A stretch of 64,000 nucleotides of DNA from Natronomonas salsuginis (GCF_005239135.1 NZ_QKNX01000002.1:372001-436000), one strand, 5' to 3'. Numbered from the stretch's first letter, positions 53,792 to 62,851 are shown. Notes: generated by a model not told the origin, from the letters alone. Made by a program: numbers and translations.

Positions 53792-54562
53792 ATGGCAGCA
53801 ACCCCCAACCGCCGAACGCTCGCCACGACCGAGACGTCGCTTCGGGTCATCGAGGCGCTCAAAGACGTCGGCGGGGCCCGCGTGACCGAACTCGCAGAGG
53901 AGATGGATCTGGCCGCGAGCACCGTGTACAGCCACCTCGCGACGCTCGAAGACGCCGAATACGTGATCAAAGACGGTGACACGTACCGCCTCGGATTGAT
54001 GTTCTTGGATCTCGGCGAGCACGTCCGAAAGAGCAACGAGTACTTTTCGCTCGCCGAATCGAAGGTCGAACAGCTGGCGGAGGAAACAGGGGGCCGAGCA
54101 CACTTCATCGTCGAGGAGCACGGACAGGGGGTCTACGTTTACACGAAATCTGGCAAACACGCCGTGAAGACGTTTTCGCGGGACGGTCGGCGGTTGGGGC
54201 TGCACCGGACGGCGGCCGGGAAGGCGATCCTCGCGGCGCTTCCGCGACGTTGCACCGAGGAGATCATCGACAAACACGGGCTGCCGCGGCGGACGAGCAA
54301 CACGATCACCGACCCCGACGTGCTGTTCGCGGAACTCGAAACGATCCGAGAGCGGGACGGGATCGCGTTCAACAAAGAGGAACAGCTCCGCGGCGTCCGG
54401 GCGGCCGGCGCGCCGGTCCGCGGACCGAACGGCTCGGTGATCGGCGCGCTCAGCGTTTCCGGGCCAACCCATCGGATGAAGGACGAACGGCTCCACGAGG
54501 AGGTCCCGAACGTCATTCTCGGGACGGCGAACGAGCTCGAGCTCGAGATCGAGTACGCGTGA
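53792..54562 (+). CDS. IclR-family transcription regulator
   Basis: A 256-residue regulator. The winged helix region is ARVTELAEEMDLAASTVYSHLATLEDAEYV (about residues 29-58), and the effector domain includes LHRTAAGKAILAALP and ALSVSGPTHRM. It is clearly a different paralogue from the one at 3443-4204. It stands between two sets of inverted repeats, upstream and downstream, and probably controls the oxidoreductase genes that follow and perhaps the transferase-MaoC pair before it. Confidence 0.92.
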   Translation: MAATPNRRTLATTETSLRVIEALKDVGGARVTELAEEMDLAASTVYSHLATLEDAEYVIKDGDTYRLGLMFLDLGEHVRKSNEYFSLAESKVEQLAEETGGRAHFIVEEHGQGVYVYTKSGKHAVKTFSRDGRRLGLHRTAAGKAILAALPRRCTEEIIDKHGLPRRTSNTITDPDVLFAELETIRERDGIAFNKEEQLRGVRAAGAPVRGPNGSVIGALSVSGPTHRMKDERLHEEVPNVILGTANELELEIEYA

Positions 54563-54567
54563 TTACA

Positions 54568-54637
54568 AACAAAATTAATATTGTTATAGAAAGGACCAGG
54601 GAAGGACGAAGTTCAAAATAATAGCATTAATTTTGTT
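54568..54637. repeat. 12-base inverted repeat after IclR gene
   Basis: AACAAAATTAAT (54568-54579) and ATTAATTTTGTT (54626-54637) are perfect reverse complements separated by 46 bases. They begin six bases after the IclR stop in a short AT-rich stretch. They could bind a regulator at two sites, form a long-loop hairpin, or be the ends of a small element remnant. Confidence 0.6.
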
Positions 54638-54649
54638 AGTGTTTGCGAA

Positions 54650-54666
54650 ACACGAATGCCTCGTGT
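54650..54666. repeat. 17-base palindrome ACACGA-n5-TCGTGT
   Basis: Arms at 54650-54655 and 54661-54666 around ATGCC. It is located about 70-85 bases upstream of the promoter of the luciferase-like oxidoreductase gene, a good place for an operator. Confidence 0.45.
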
Positions 54667-54692
54667 AAACATATGACGTGATAAGGACACTC

Positions 54693-54712
54693 CCGCTCGG
54701 TCCACCGAGCGG
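54693..54712 (+). terminator. GC-rich hairpin, possible terminator or regulatory stem-loop
   Basis: CCGCTCGG (54693-54700) and CCGAGCGG (54705-54712) form a perfect 8-bp stem with a four-base loop. No T-run follows, so a bacterial-type terminator is not shown. It ends about 20 bases before the promoter of the next gene. Confidence 0.4.
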
Positions 54713-54732
54713 AGACCCGTCCGTTGCCAATC

Positions 54733-54741
54733 AACTATAAG
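54733..54741 (+). promoter_or_regulatory. TATA-like promoter of luciferase-like oxidoreductase gene
   Basis: AACTATAAG, 24-32 bases before the ATG at 54765, which it favours over an in-frame alternative start at 54741. Confidence 0.6.
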
Positions 54742-54764
54742 TGCGAGAGGCCGAAACGACGCGC

Positions 54765-55748
54765 ATGAAGTTCGGGATCTTCCCCACGGAGGGAGGCACC
54801 AGCTGGGAGGGCGTCACTGAGCAATGCCGGACCGCGGAGGCCCTCGGCTTCGAATCGTGCTGGGTCAACGACCACCAGGTGACCGAAGACGACAACTACT
54901 GGCCGGCCCCCCTGATGCGCCTCGCGAGCGTCGGGACGGCGACGAATTTGGAGCTCGTCACCTCGGTGTTGATCCTCCCGCTATATCACCCGTTGCACGT
55001 CGCCCAGCAGGCAGCGATGCTCGATGTCATCTCGGACGGTCGGCTCACGCTCGGTGTCAGTCTCGGCTACGTCGAAAAGGAGTTCGAGGCGCTCGACGTG
55101 CCGATGGACGAGCGTGCCGGTCGGCTGATCGAAGGGGTCCGATTCCTCGACGAGTTCTTCACGGTCGAGGAGTCGATCAGTTTCGAGTGTCCGTTCTTTT
55201 CGATCGATGACTGGGAACCGATGCCGCAGACGGTCCAAAAGCCCCGACCACCGATCTGGATCGGCGGATGGGGCGACAAACAGATCGGCCGCTCGGTGCG
55301 GTTCGGCGACGCGTGGGTTCCCGGCGTGGTCGCGGACCTCGACGAACTCGCGGTTCGCAAGGAGAAACAGCGCTCGCTGATCGGCGACGAGGACGCGTGG
55401 GGCGAGATCGACCATCCGCTCATGAGAGAGGCGGTCATCGCCGAAACCCACGAGGAAGCCGTCGAACTCGGCGAGAAGTACCTCCACACCTCCTACGCGG
55501 CGGAGTACAGCGGCGCGTTCTCGCATCCGCTCTTGGATCCCGAGGACGTTCGCGACTTCGAGCGACTCGCGGAGGAACGCTTCTTCGTCGGTACTCCGGA
55601 GGAGGTGATCGAACAGATCGAGGCGATGCGCGATCGGATCCCGCTCGATCACCTCGCGCTCAGGTTCCACCACAGCGGCATGGACCACGAGACGGTGCTC
55701 GAACAGATCGAACTGTTCGGCGACGAGGTCATCCCGGCGTTCGGCTAG
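54765..55748 (+). CDS. LLM-class (luciferase-like) flavin/F420-dependent oxidoreductase
   Basis: A 327-residue TIM-barrel protein of the bacterial luciferase-like family. MKFGIFPTEGG opens the barrel, WVNDHQV, SDGRLTLGVSLGYVEKEFEAL and PPIWIGGWGDKQIGRSVRFGDAWVPG are typical segments. Haloarchaea make coenzyme F420, so F420-dependent oxidation is likely, but FMN-dependent monooxygenase action is also possible. It is the first gene after the IclR regulator. Confidence 0.9.
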   Translation: MKFGIFPTEGGTSWEGVTEQCRTAEALGFESCWVNDHQVTEDDNYWPAPLMRLASVGTATNLELVTSVLILPLYHPLHVAQQAAMLDVISDGRLTLGVSLGYVEKEFEALDVPMDERAGRLIEGVRFLDEFFTVEESISFECPFFSIDDWEPMPQTVQKPRPPIWIGGWGDKQIGRSVRFGDAWVPGVVADLDELAVRKEKQRSLIGDEDAWGEIDHPLMREAVIAETHEEAVELGEKYLHTSYAAEYSGAFSHPLLDPEDVRDFERLAEERFFVGTPEEVIEQIEAMRDRIPLDHLALRFHHSGMDHETVLEQIELFGDEVIPAFG

Positions 55749-55834
55749 CTCGACAAGTCGCTCACGTGGAGTGAGTGACCGAGCCGAGGCGGGGGAAAGA
55801 CCAATACTTTCCGCGCCTTCAGTGCAGGGGAGTC

Positions 55835-56572
55835 ATGCGAGAAGCCGAAACACCGACACTTCGAGAGTTCGAGACGTGGCTGAGCCTCTTTAGCGACGGT
55901 CCGATTCCGGAGGAACACCGATGGCGGGCGTGGTTCTGCGTCGCCGAGTACGAACTCGACGACTTCGAGGCACTCTCGGAGACGCTCACGAATAACGACG
56001 CGTCTGGAAGCTTCGCGTTTCTGGGCCGCGACGCCGACGAGCAGGCGGCGATCATCGAGACGCTCGACGCCGATAGCCACGAGATCGCCTTTCACTCCCA
56101 CCGCCACCACACCTACGCCGATCTCTCCTACGACGACGCTCACGACGCTATCGCCACCGGCATGACCGCCATCGAGAACGCCACCGGTATCACCCCCGAC
56201 GGCTTCTTCGTCCCGTTTCTGACGGTGAGTGAAGGCGCGGTCACGGCCATCGAGGAGATCGGCTTCGAGTGGATGCTAGGCCGTCCCGAACGCGACCCGG
56301 CGGGCGTCGAGGTGCTCGATCCCGTCACCCCGTTCGACACGAGACGGCTGGAGCGGCACGATCCCGAGGAGGCGCTGGCACAACTCCAAGCGGAGGCCGA
56401 AGCGGGCGACGCCCCGTTCCTGTTCCACCCGCCCGTCGTGGAGTACCACGACGGGCTTGAGGCCTTCGAGGAGTGGATCGAAACCGTTCGGCCGGTCACC
56501 GTCGCCGAGCAGTTGGCGAGCGGCGGGACCGGCGTGGTCCTGGACTGTGTCCGCCCCGTTCGGATCCAGTAG
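55835..56572 (+). CDS. polysaccharide-deacetylase-like protein
   Basis: A 245-residue protein related to the NodB-type deacetylase fold. The metal motif HSHRHHTY (near residue 90) fits the HSxxH pattern, and FFVPFLTVSEGAVTAIEEIGFEW is the following family segment. The usual N-terminal TFDDG motif is not seen; the corresponding region reads WFCVAEYELDDF, so the protein may be catalytically changed. The ATG at 55835 follows CAATACTTT by about 27 bases. No signal peptide is visible, so it should act in the cytoplasm, as purine/pyrimidine-ring allantoinase-like relatives do. Confidence 0.75.
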   Translation: MREAETPTLREFETWLSLFSDGPIPEEHRWRAWFCVAEYELDDFEALSETLTNNDASGSFAFLGRDADEQAAIIETLDADSHEIAFHSHRHHTYADLSYDDAHDAIATGMTAIENATGITPDGFFVPFLTVSEGAVTAIEEIGFEWMLGRPERDPAGVEVLDPVTPFDTRRLERHDPEEALAQLQAEAEAGDAPFLFHPPVVEYHDGLEAFEEWIETVRPVTVAEQLASGGTGVVLDCVRPVRIQ

Positions 56573-56592
56573 GCTGGGACGAAGTGGCATCG

Positions 56593-56600
56593 TTTATTCT
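56593..56600 (+). promoter_or_regulatory. TATA-like promoter of the two DAO flavoprotein genes
   Basis: TTTATTCT, 22-29 bases before the ATG at 56622. The second DAO gene starts seven bases after the first stop and probably shares this promoter. Confidence 0.6.
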
Positions 56601-56621
56601 AATCGGTCACGAAGTGCGCGC

Positions 56622-57752
56622 ATGGACGAGACGGTAACGATCATCGGCGGCGGTATCGCGGGTGCCAGCGTGGCCTATCACCTCAGTGAACACACCGAGG
56701 CGTCGATCACGGTGTTCGAGCGAAACGCCATCGGAGCGGAGACGACCGCCAGATCGACGGCCGTGTTCCGGCAGATGGGCGACTCGGAACTCGATCCGAT
56801 GAAGCGATATGCGATGCGGCTGTACAACGAGTTTCTGGCCGACCCGAGGGCGACGCCGCGATACGATCCGATCGGACGGCTCGAACTGGCGACGGACGAC
56901 GAGCACGCGGCCCCGTTGCGGGCGGCCGAGCCGTCAGTCGGCGCGTACGTCGAGGGCGAGGAGCTAGCAGCCATCACGCCCGTTCCGGAGCTCGAAACCG
57001 ACGCCGTCACCGGCGCGCTGTACGACCCCAACGCGGGGATCTTCAGCCCCGTCGAACTCACCCACGAGTTCGTCGAGCGCGCCCGCGAGAACGGCGTCGA
57101 GTTTCTGTCGAACACCGAGGTCACCGACATCGAGACCGACGACGGTGGCGTGACGGCGGTCCGAACCGTGTCGGAACGACATCCGACGACGCGGGTCGTC
57201 TGTGCTGCCGGTCCCTGGAACCTCGCGCTCGGCCGACTCGTCGGGCTCGAACTCCCGCTCCGACACACGCTCGCGCCGATCGCCCGTCTGGAGCCGACGG
57301 AGGCGCTCCCCCACCCGCTCCCCAACATCAAACACGGCGCGTCGGGGTACTACTTCCTCGGCCAGCCCGATGGCACGGTGTTGGTCGGGCACTCGCCGGG
57401 GAGCTACGCGGACGCGGGCACGGAGTACGACCCGGAGACGGTTCCGGAGACGGTTCCCGAGGAAGTCCGGTCTGGGATGACGGACGCCATCGAGCGGTTC
57501 CTCCCGTCGCTGTTGGACGCCGAGATCGTCGAGGAGTGGGTCGGCGTTCGATCGCTCACGCCAGATGGCCACCCGATCGTCGGTCCGACGGCCGTCGACG
57601 GCTTCTCGATCGTCGCGTTCAATTCCGAGGGGATCCAACTCGCGCCGGCGACCGGTCGGGTGATCGCGGCGAACGTCGCTGACGAAACGCAACCCGGCTA
57701 CGCCGAGGCCGTGTCACCCGCTCGGTTCGACGGCGACTGGACGGGGGAGTGA
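56622..57752 (+). CDS. FAD-dependent oxidoreductase, DAO family
   Basis: A 376-residue flavoprotein of the D-amino-acid oxidase / sarcosine oxidase superfamily. The FAD motif IIGGGIAGASVAYHL is at residues 6-20, VVCAAGPWN lies near residue 190 and the C-terminal DGHPIVGPTAVDGF and EGIQLAPATG close the FAD site. Oxidation of an amine or imino acid is the family role. The neighbour at 57760 is a homologue, so they may form a hetero-oligomer or act on related substrates. Confidence 0.9.
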   Translation: MDETVTIIGGGIAGASVAYHLSEHTEASITVFERNAIGAETTARSTAVFRQMGDSELDPMKRYAMRLYNEFLADPRATPRYDPIGRLELATDDEHAAPLRAAEPSVGAYVEGEELAAITPVPELETDAVTGALYDPNAGIFSPVELTHEFVERARENGVEFLSNTEVTDIETDDGGVTAVRTVSERHPTTRVVCAAGPWNLALGRLVGLELPLRHTLAPIARLEPTEALPHPLPNIKHGASGYYFLGQPDGTVLVGHSPGSYADAGTEYDPETVPETVPEEVRSGMTDAIERFLPSLLDAEIVEEWVGVRSLTPDGHPIVGPTAVDGFSIVAFNSEGIQLAPATGRVIAANVADETQPGYAEAVSPARFDGDWTGE

Positions 57753-57759
57753 TCGACGG

Positions 57760-58911
57760 ATGAACGTACTCGTCATCGGGGGCGGGATCGTCGGCACCAG
57801 CGTCGCCTACCATCTGAGTCGACGTGACGGCGTGGACGTGACGCTGTTCGAGCGAGGCGAAACGCTGGGGTGCGAAACGACCGGCAAGTCGAGTGTTGGG
57901 CTCCGTCAGTACGGCACCGACGAGACGCAGCTTCGGATGAAGCGGTACGGAAAGCGACTCTACAACGAGTTCATGGCCGAGGCGTCGGACATGCGGTACG
58001 AGCCGACGGAGGTCATCCACGTCGCGACGAGCGAGGCGGGACGCGAGACGATCGAGCGCACGCGAGCGAGCGAGCATCCGATGGGGTCGCCCTCGGAGCT
58101 CGTCGAGGGATCGGAGCTTCACGACGTGCTCGTCGTCCCGGAGATCCGAGAGGGGTCGATCGAGTCGGCTCTGTATCGACCGAACGGGGGCTACTTCCGA
58201 TCACCGGAATCGCTCGTCCACGCCTTCGCGGACCGCGCGGCATCCGCCGGTGCGACCGTCGCGACCGGGACGGAGATAACGGATATCACGGTCCGAGAAG
58301 GTCGCGTCGAGGGCGCGGTGGCCGACGGTGAACGGCACGCGGGTGCTGTCGTCTGTGCGGCGGGGCCCTGGAACAACGCGATCGCCGACATGGCCGGCGT
58401 CGATCTCCCCGTCCGCCAGGAGCGACTCCATCTGCTCGAACTGGAACCGTCCGAACCGCTCACCCGGACGCTCCCGAAGATTCGTCACGTCGAAACCGGG
58501 ATCACGTTTCGAGGCCGGCCGAACGGCCGCGTCTTGGTGTATCACGCCGAGCCAGCCGAAGACCCCTACGCCGCCGCGGACGTGGTCGATCCGGACGAGC
58601 CCGCCGAAGTTCCGGAGTCGGTCACGTATTCGATACTCGAGTCCGTCGAGTCGATCGCTCCGACTCTCTCGGACGCCGAAGTCGTCCACGAGGACGTCGC
58701 GTACACCTCTCGGACCCCCGATGGGAACCCGGTCGTCGGCTGGACCGACACGCCCGGGTTCTCGATCGCGGCGCTGCACTCGCGGGGGGTCCAGTACGCG
58801 CCCGCGATCGGCGACGTCATCACCAGACAGCTTGTCAACGACGACCCGACGACGCACTACCCGGACATCTCCATCAGCCGATTCGACGGCTATGCCGACG
58901 ACCGCCCGTAG
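57760..58911 (+). CDS. FAD-dependent oxidoreductase, DAO family
   Basis: A 383-residue homologue of the upstream protein, with VIGGGIVGTSVAYHL (4-18), VVCAAGPWNNA and DGNPVVGWTDTPGF plus RGVQYAPAIG. ATG at 57760 is seven bases behind the previous stop. Both proteins share the MKRY(A/G)(M/K)RLYNEF segment after the N-terminal domain, which shows a tandem duplication. Substrate not known. Confidence 0.9.
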   Translation: MNVLVIGGGIVGTSVAYHLSRRDGVDVTLFERGETLGCETTGKSSVGLRQYGTDETQLRMKRYGKRLYNEFMAEASDMRYEPTEVIHVATSEAGRETIERTRASEHPMGSPSELVEGSELHDVLVVPEIREGSIESALYRPNGGYFRSPESLVHAFADRAASAGATVATGTEITDITVREGRVEGAVADGERHAGAVVCAAGPWNNAIADMAGVDLPVRQERLHLLELEPSEPLTRTLPKIRHVETGITFRGRPNGRVLVYHAEPAEDPYAAADVVDPDEPAEVPESVTYSILESVESIAPTLSDAEVVHEDVAYTSRTPDGNPVVGWTDTPGFSIAALHSRGVQYAPAIGDVITRQLVNDDPTTHYPDISISRFDGYADDRP

Positions 58912-58966
58912 GGCATGGGGCGGTCGGCCACCGTAGGTATTTGTAGAATCCGACCGATTGTGCGGT

Positions 58967-59734
58967 ATGGTCACTATCGATCTGCTCTTGGGCGGTATTC
59001 CTGGGCGAACTGACGAGGGGTATCTCGGGCAGTCCTCGGTCGCGTTGCTCGACGGTGAAACGATCGTCGACACCGGCTCGCTCGCCCGCCGACCGATGCT
59101 CGTCGACGCACTCGAAACGGCGGGCGTCGATCCCGCGGACGTCTCCGACGTGCTGTTGACGCATCTGCACTTCGATCACGTCGACAACGTGGACCTGTTC
59201 TCGAATGCGACGGTACACGTCTACGACCCGGAACTCGAGCGCGCCGAGAACGGGGGGTTCGACTGGGCGACACCCCGGTCGGTCGCTGGACTGCTCGATG
59301 GGCGCGACGTCGTCCGATTCACCGAGGGCGAGGTACTCGACGGTATCGAAGCGGTCCACACTCCCGGCCACGTCGAACACCACGTCTCGTTTATCGTCGA
59401 GGACGGGATGACCTACGGACTGACCGGCGACGCCGTCAAGAACGTCCGGGAGTTCGAGACGCGGAACCCGTTCACCATCTACGACGACGGGATCGGCCGC
59501 GAGACGCTCGACGCGCTGGCCGAGCGCCTCGATTTCGTCGTTCCCGGTCACGATGTTCCCTTCTACGTGACCGAATCGGGCGGAGCCGCCCCCTGCGGGG
59601 ACGTCGACCTCACAGTTCGGCTCCAACTCGGCGCGGACAGCGAGACGCACGTCGGTATCAGAAGCGATCGATCGGACGTTCGAGCGTTACCCGACGGAGT
59701 CCGGGAAGTCGGCTCGAAACAGTCGTTCGAGTAG
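58967..59734 (+). CDS. metallo-beta-lactamase-fold hydrolase
   Basis: A 255-residue MBL-fold protein. The metal-binding motif THLHFDH is at residues 65-71 and a further ligand His135 lies in HTPGHVEHH; TGDA and PGHD supply the later ligands. Glyoxalase II-like thioester hydrolysis or lactone hydrolysis are plausible. The ATG at 58967 follows GTATTTG by about 27 bases. It is convergent with the flavoprotein gene at 59746-61179. Confidence 0.9.
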   Translation: MVTIDLLLGGIPGRTDEGYLGQSSVALLDGETIVDTGSLARRPMLVDALETAGVDPADVSDVLLTHLHFDHVDNVDLFSNATVHVYDPELERAENGGFDWATPRSVAGLLDGRDVVRFTEGEVLDGIEAVHTPGHVEHHVSFIVEDGMTYGLTGDAVKNVREFETRNPFTIYDDGIGRETLDALAERLDFVVPGHDVPFYVTESGGAAPCGDVDLTVRLQLGADSETHVGIRSDRSDVRALPDGVREVGSKQSFE

Positions 59735-59745
59735 CGCCGACTGAA

Positions 59746-61179
59746 TCAGGCGTCGCCGACGCTGTCAGCCGCCTCGATTCCCGCGGTCCGACCCGAGGTG
59801 AACAGCCACAGGTGGTGATGGCCGTGGCCGAATCGGAGCGGACCGGCCGCCGTGTCGCCCACGGCGTACAGCCCGTCGATCGGCGCACCATCCCCATCGA
59901 GCGCCTCCGAGCGCGTGTTCACCGCGACCCCGCCGTCGGTGATGAGCGAGTACGGGTGGATCGGGCCGAGCGCGTAGTACGGGGCCGAGCGGAGTTCGCC
60001 AGCGAAATCCGTTCGTCCGTATCGATCGATGCGTTCGCCGGTCGCGGCGGCGTTGTACTGATCGAGCGTCGCGGTGAGCATGTCGGCGTCCATACCGGCC
60101 TCGTCGGCCAGTTTCGCCGGATCTGTCGCCGAGACCAGATACTCGGTTTCGGCGTAGTCGCCGACGTAAGCGTACGCGGACCCGGGGAACGTCGAGACGT
60201 AGTCGGGCCACGACGAGAACGCGTCGGCGACGTCGGCGTCGAAGACGAGATAGCAGGCACCGTCGGCCGCCAGATGCGTCGACGAGAACAGCTGGTCGTA
60301 GTCGACTAGTTCGTTGACGTACCGGCTGCCGTCGCCGTCGACGAGGATCGCCCCGGCGTCGGTCAGCGCGGGCACGTTTGGCTCCGTCCACAGCGGCTCG
60401 CCGACCCGGAACGACAGCCACTGGAGGTCCATGTTCCGGAGCGCCGCGCCGGCGTCCCTGGCCATCCGGTGGCCCGCGCCGGAGCCGTGCTCGCTGACCG
60501 CCGTCGCGTGGTGGTCCGTCGTGAACGTCCGTCTGAGCTCCCGGTCAGCGACGAAACCGCCGGTCGCCAGCACGACGCCACCTCGCGATTCGACGACGGC
60601 GTCGTCAGTGCGAACGCCGACGACCCTGTCGCCGTCGGTCACCAGTTCCGCGACCGGCGTGTCGGTTCGAACGTCGACGCCGGTCTCGCGGACGGCGGCA
60701 CCCAAAACCTCGGCGTAGGCGTCCGTGTTCGGTTGGACGTTGTGCATCCGCGGGACTCGGTGTGGCGGCTCGGGATACGGCCCCTCGAACCGCAAGCCCT
60801 GCTCGCAGAGCCACTCGAAGGTGTCCGCGCCGCGTTCGACCATCGCCCGTCGGAGCGCGAGGTCGTCCTTTGCGAGCAGGTCGCCCTGCCGGTCGAGGTT
60901 GAGGTGGCGGGGCGATTCGAGCGCCTGCTCGACGAACTTCCCGATATCTTCGACGTGGGCGTCGACGGAGTCAACGATCCCGGCGTCGGCCTGCAGTTCG
61001 GTCCCCGTCGCCGAGTAGCTCCCGATCGACATAGCGGTCGCGCCGCCCAGTTCACCGGTGCGTTCGAGAAGAAGCACGTCAGCATCCGTCTCGCGCGCCG
61101 ACAGCGCGGCCGCCATCCCGGCCCCGCCGCCGCCGACGACGATCACGTCGATCGTTTCCGCTGCACTCGCCTGAGTCAT
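59746..61179 (-). CDS. FAD-dependent oxidoreductase, fumarate reductase / 3-ketosteroid dehydrogenase type
   Basis: A 477-residue flavoprotein with VIVVGGGGAGMAAALSARE at the N-terminus, GELGGATAMS, VVLATGGFVAD and GLYAVGDTAAG. The architecture is that of the FrdA / Kstd family, as in the protein at 23004-24380, though the C-terminus (FGHGHHHLWLFTSG) is different. It could reduce or introduce a C=C bond in an organic acid. The start at 61179 (MTQASAA) is supported by a CTAAG element about 25 bases upstream. Confidence 0.87.
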   Translation of the reverse strand: MTQASAAETIDVIVVGGGGAGMAAALSARETDADVLLLERTGELGGATAMSIGSYSATGTELQADAGIVDSVDAHVEDIGKFVEQALESPRHLNLDRQGDLLAKDDLALRRAMVERGADTFEWLCEQGLRFEGPYPEPPHRVPRMHNVQPNTDAYAEVLGAAVRETGVDVRTDTPVAELVTDGDRVVGVRTDDAVVESRGGVVLATGGFVADRELRRTFTTDHHATAVSEHGSGAGHRMARDAGAALRNMDLQWLSFRVGEPLWTEPNVPALTDAGAILVDGDGSRYVNELVDYDQLFSSTHLAADGACYLVFDADVADAFSSWPDYVSTFPGSAYAYVGDYAETEYLVSATDPAKLADEAGMDADMLTATLDQYNAAATGERIDRYGRTDFAGELRSAPYYALGPIHPYSLITDGGVAVNTRSEALDGDGAPIDGLYAVGDTAAGPLRFGHGHHHLWLFTSGRTAGIEAADSVGDA

Positions 61180-61301
61180 GTCGGACCCAACCACCGAGCG
61201 CACTTAGCTGTGGCCCCGCCGTCGCGATGCGTCGGGCGTCGGACCGACCGTCACCGGCGGCCGGCAGTAGGTTGAAGGGGGCGCGCCACGACGCTTCGCG
61301 C

Positions 61302-62399
61302 ATGACCGACGAACGAACCGGGAAGTTATCGTACATGGTGGAGCCGGAGAACGTCCAGATCAAGGAGTATCCGGTTCCCGATCCGGAGCCGGGCGCGGTA
61401 CTGACCGAGGTCGAACGGGCGAACGTCTGTGGCTCCGAACTCCACATCTGGCGTGGACACCATCCGGAGGTCAAAGACGGCGCGCTCGGACACGAGGCGC
61501 TCTGTCGGATCGAAGAACTCGGCGAGGGCGTCGAGACGGACTACGCGGGGAACCCGATCGAACCGGGCGATCTGGTCGCCCCCGCGTACTTCATCACGTG
61601 TCGAAAGTGTCCGGCCTGTCAGAACGGGCAGTTCAACCTCTGTGAGAACGCGTACAAGCACTGGTCGAAATCGCCCGAGGAGCCACCGCACTTCCACGGC
61701 ACCTTCGGCACGCACTACTACATCAACCCGGACCAGTACTTCTACAAAGTGCCGGAGGGGTTGGACGAGAACATCGCCGCGGGTGCGAACTGCGCGCTGT
61801 CGCAGATGATCTTCGGGATCGACAAGGTCGACCTCTCGGAGGGCGAGACGGTCGTCGTGCAGGGAGCCGGTGGGCTCGGGCTCAACACCATCGCCGTGGC
61901 GAAAGAGCGCGGCGCGAACGTGATCGTCATCGAGGGCGTCGATGGGCGACTGGAGCGCGCCGAGGCGTTCGGTGCCGACCACACGATCGACTTCCGCGAG
62001 TACGAGACCGTCGACGCACGCGCGGAGCGAGTCAAAGAGTTGACCGACGGCGTGGGTGCCGACGTCGGGGTCGAGGTCGCGGGTGTGCCTCCGGCCTTCT
62101 CGGAGGGGATCCATCTCGTCAGGAAGGGCGGTCGGTACCTCGAAATCGGCAACGTCAGCCCGGGCCACACCACGGAGTTCGATCCCGGACTGCTCACTCG
62201 GCGGGCCATCGAGATCAACCCGGTCGTCCGGTACGATCCGTGGTACCTGCGGCGCGCCCTCGAATTCCTCGACGAACACGCCGAGGACTACCCCTACGAT
62301 CAACTGATCGACACGGAGTTCGACCTCTTGGACGTCTCCGAGGCGCTCGAGCGTTCCGATAGCCGCGAGGTCACGCGGGCAACGCTGCTGCCGCACTAA
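61302..62399 (+). CDS. zinc-dependent medium-chain dehydrogenase
   Basis: A 365-residue MDR enzyme with catalytic-zinc ligands Cys43, His64 and Glu65 and structural cysteines at 100, 103, 106 and 114. The cofactor motif VVVQGAGGLGLNTIAV is near residue 187. It resembles zinc-binding dehydrogenases of uncertain substrate. A stretch around residues 122-150, rich in His and aromatic residues (HWSKSPEEPPHFHGTFGTHYY), is unusual for the family. Divergent from the flavoprotein gene at 59746-61179. Confidence 0.88.
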   Translation: MTDERTGKLSYMVEPENVQIKEYPVPDPEPGAVLTEVERANVCGSELHIWRGHHPEVKDGALGHEALCRIEELGEGVETDYAGNPIEPGDLVAPAYFITCRKCPACQNGQFNLCENAYKHWSKSPEEPPHFHGTFGTHYYINPDQYFYKVPEGLDENIAAGANCALSQMIFGIDKVDLSEGETVVVQGAGGLGLNTIAVAKERGANVIVIEGVDGRLERAEAFGADHTIDFREYETVDARAERVKELTDGVGADVGVEVAGVPPAFSEGIHLVRKGGRYLEIGNVSPGHTTEFDPGLLTRRAIEINPVVRYDPWYLRRALEFLDEHAEDYPYDQLIDTEFDLLDVSEALERSDSREVTRATLLPH

Positions 62400-62737
62400 C
62401 CGCCGGTACGTCTCGGTAGACGTGTTTCGCAGTGTCGAACGTGAACTGGAAGCTCGTCTATTGATCCGAAATAAGCGGACAGGGAACGGTTGAAGGGGAA
62501 GTCGGAGACACCGCTCCAGTGGCCGATCCACGGACGGCCGCTCTTTGCACGTGTCGCTCCCGATCGTTCCGAGGCCTTTTTGCAGCACACGCTGTGGTCG
62601 CCGAAAGACGTCTCGACCCGGTCTAGGAACCACTCGTCGTGGTAGACCTGCCCGATCCTACCCCACGAGTGAGCCAGTGAACACGGGCCCGATCGACAGT
62701 GAGAATCCTCACGCACGGCCGCATTTGATGGCGATGT

Positions 62738-62756
62738 TGTCCGAAATGTCCGGACA
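62738..62756. repeat. palindrome TGTCCGGACA with an extra half-site
   Basis: TGTCCG (62738-62743) is followed by the perfect 10-base palindrome TGTCCGGACA (62747-62756). It lies 66-85 bases upstream of the SDR promoter and may be an operator. Confidence 0.4.
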
Positions 62757-62821
62757 CAGAACCCAGTTCGTCCGCAACCCCGACAGACATCAGAATCGCC
62801 GGCACCGAACACGGGGGCACG

Positions 62822-62829
62822 CTTAATAC
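62822..62829 (+). promoter_or_regulatory. TATA-like promoter of SDR 62852-63634
   Basis: CTTAATAC, 23-30 bases before the ATG at 62852, which it favours over an in-frame alternative start at 62834. Confidence 0.55.
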
Positions 62830-62851
62830 GTCGGTGGGCGACCCATCCGAT

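Larger units (their letters stand above)
62400..62851. other. intergenic region, no recognised gene
   Basis: These 452 bases contain open frames on both strands, but none has a family I can name or a supported start. A palindrome lies at 62738-62756 and the SDR promoter at 62822-62829. A decayed gene is possible. Confidence 0.5.

Noticed and set aside
62400-62851. Insertion sequence remnant
   Set aside because: Translations of both strands show no transposase motif I can name and no flanking inverted or target repeats.
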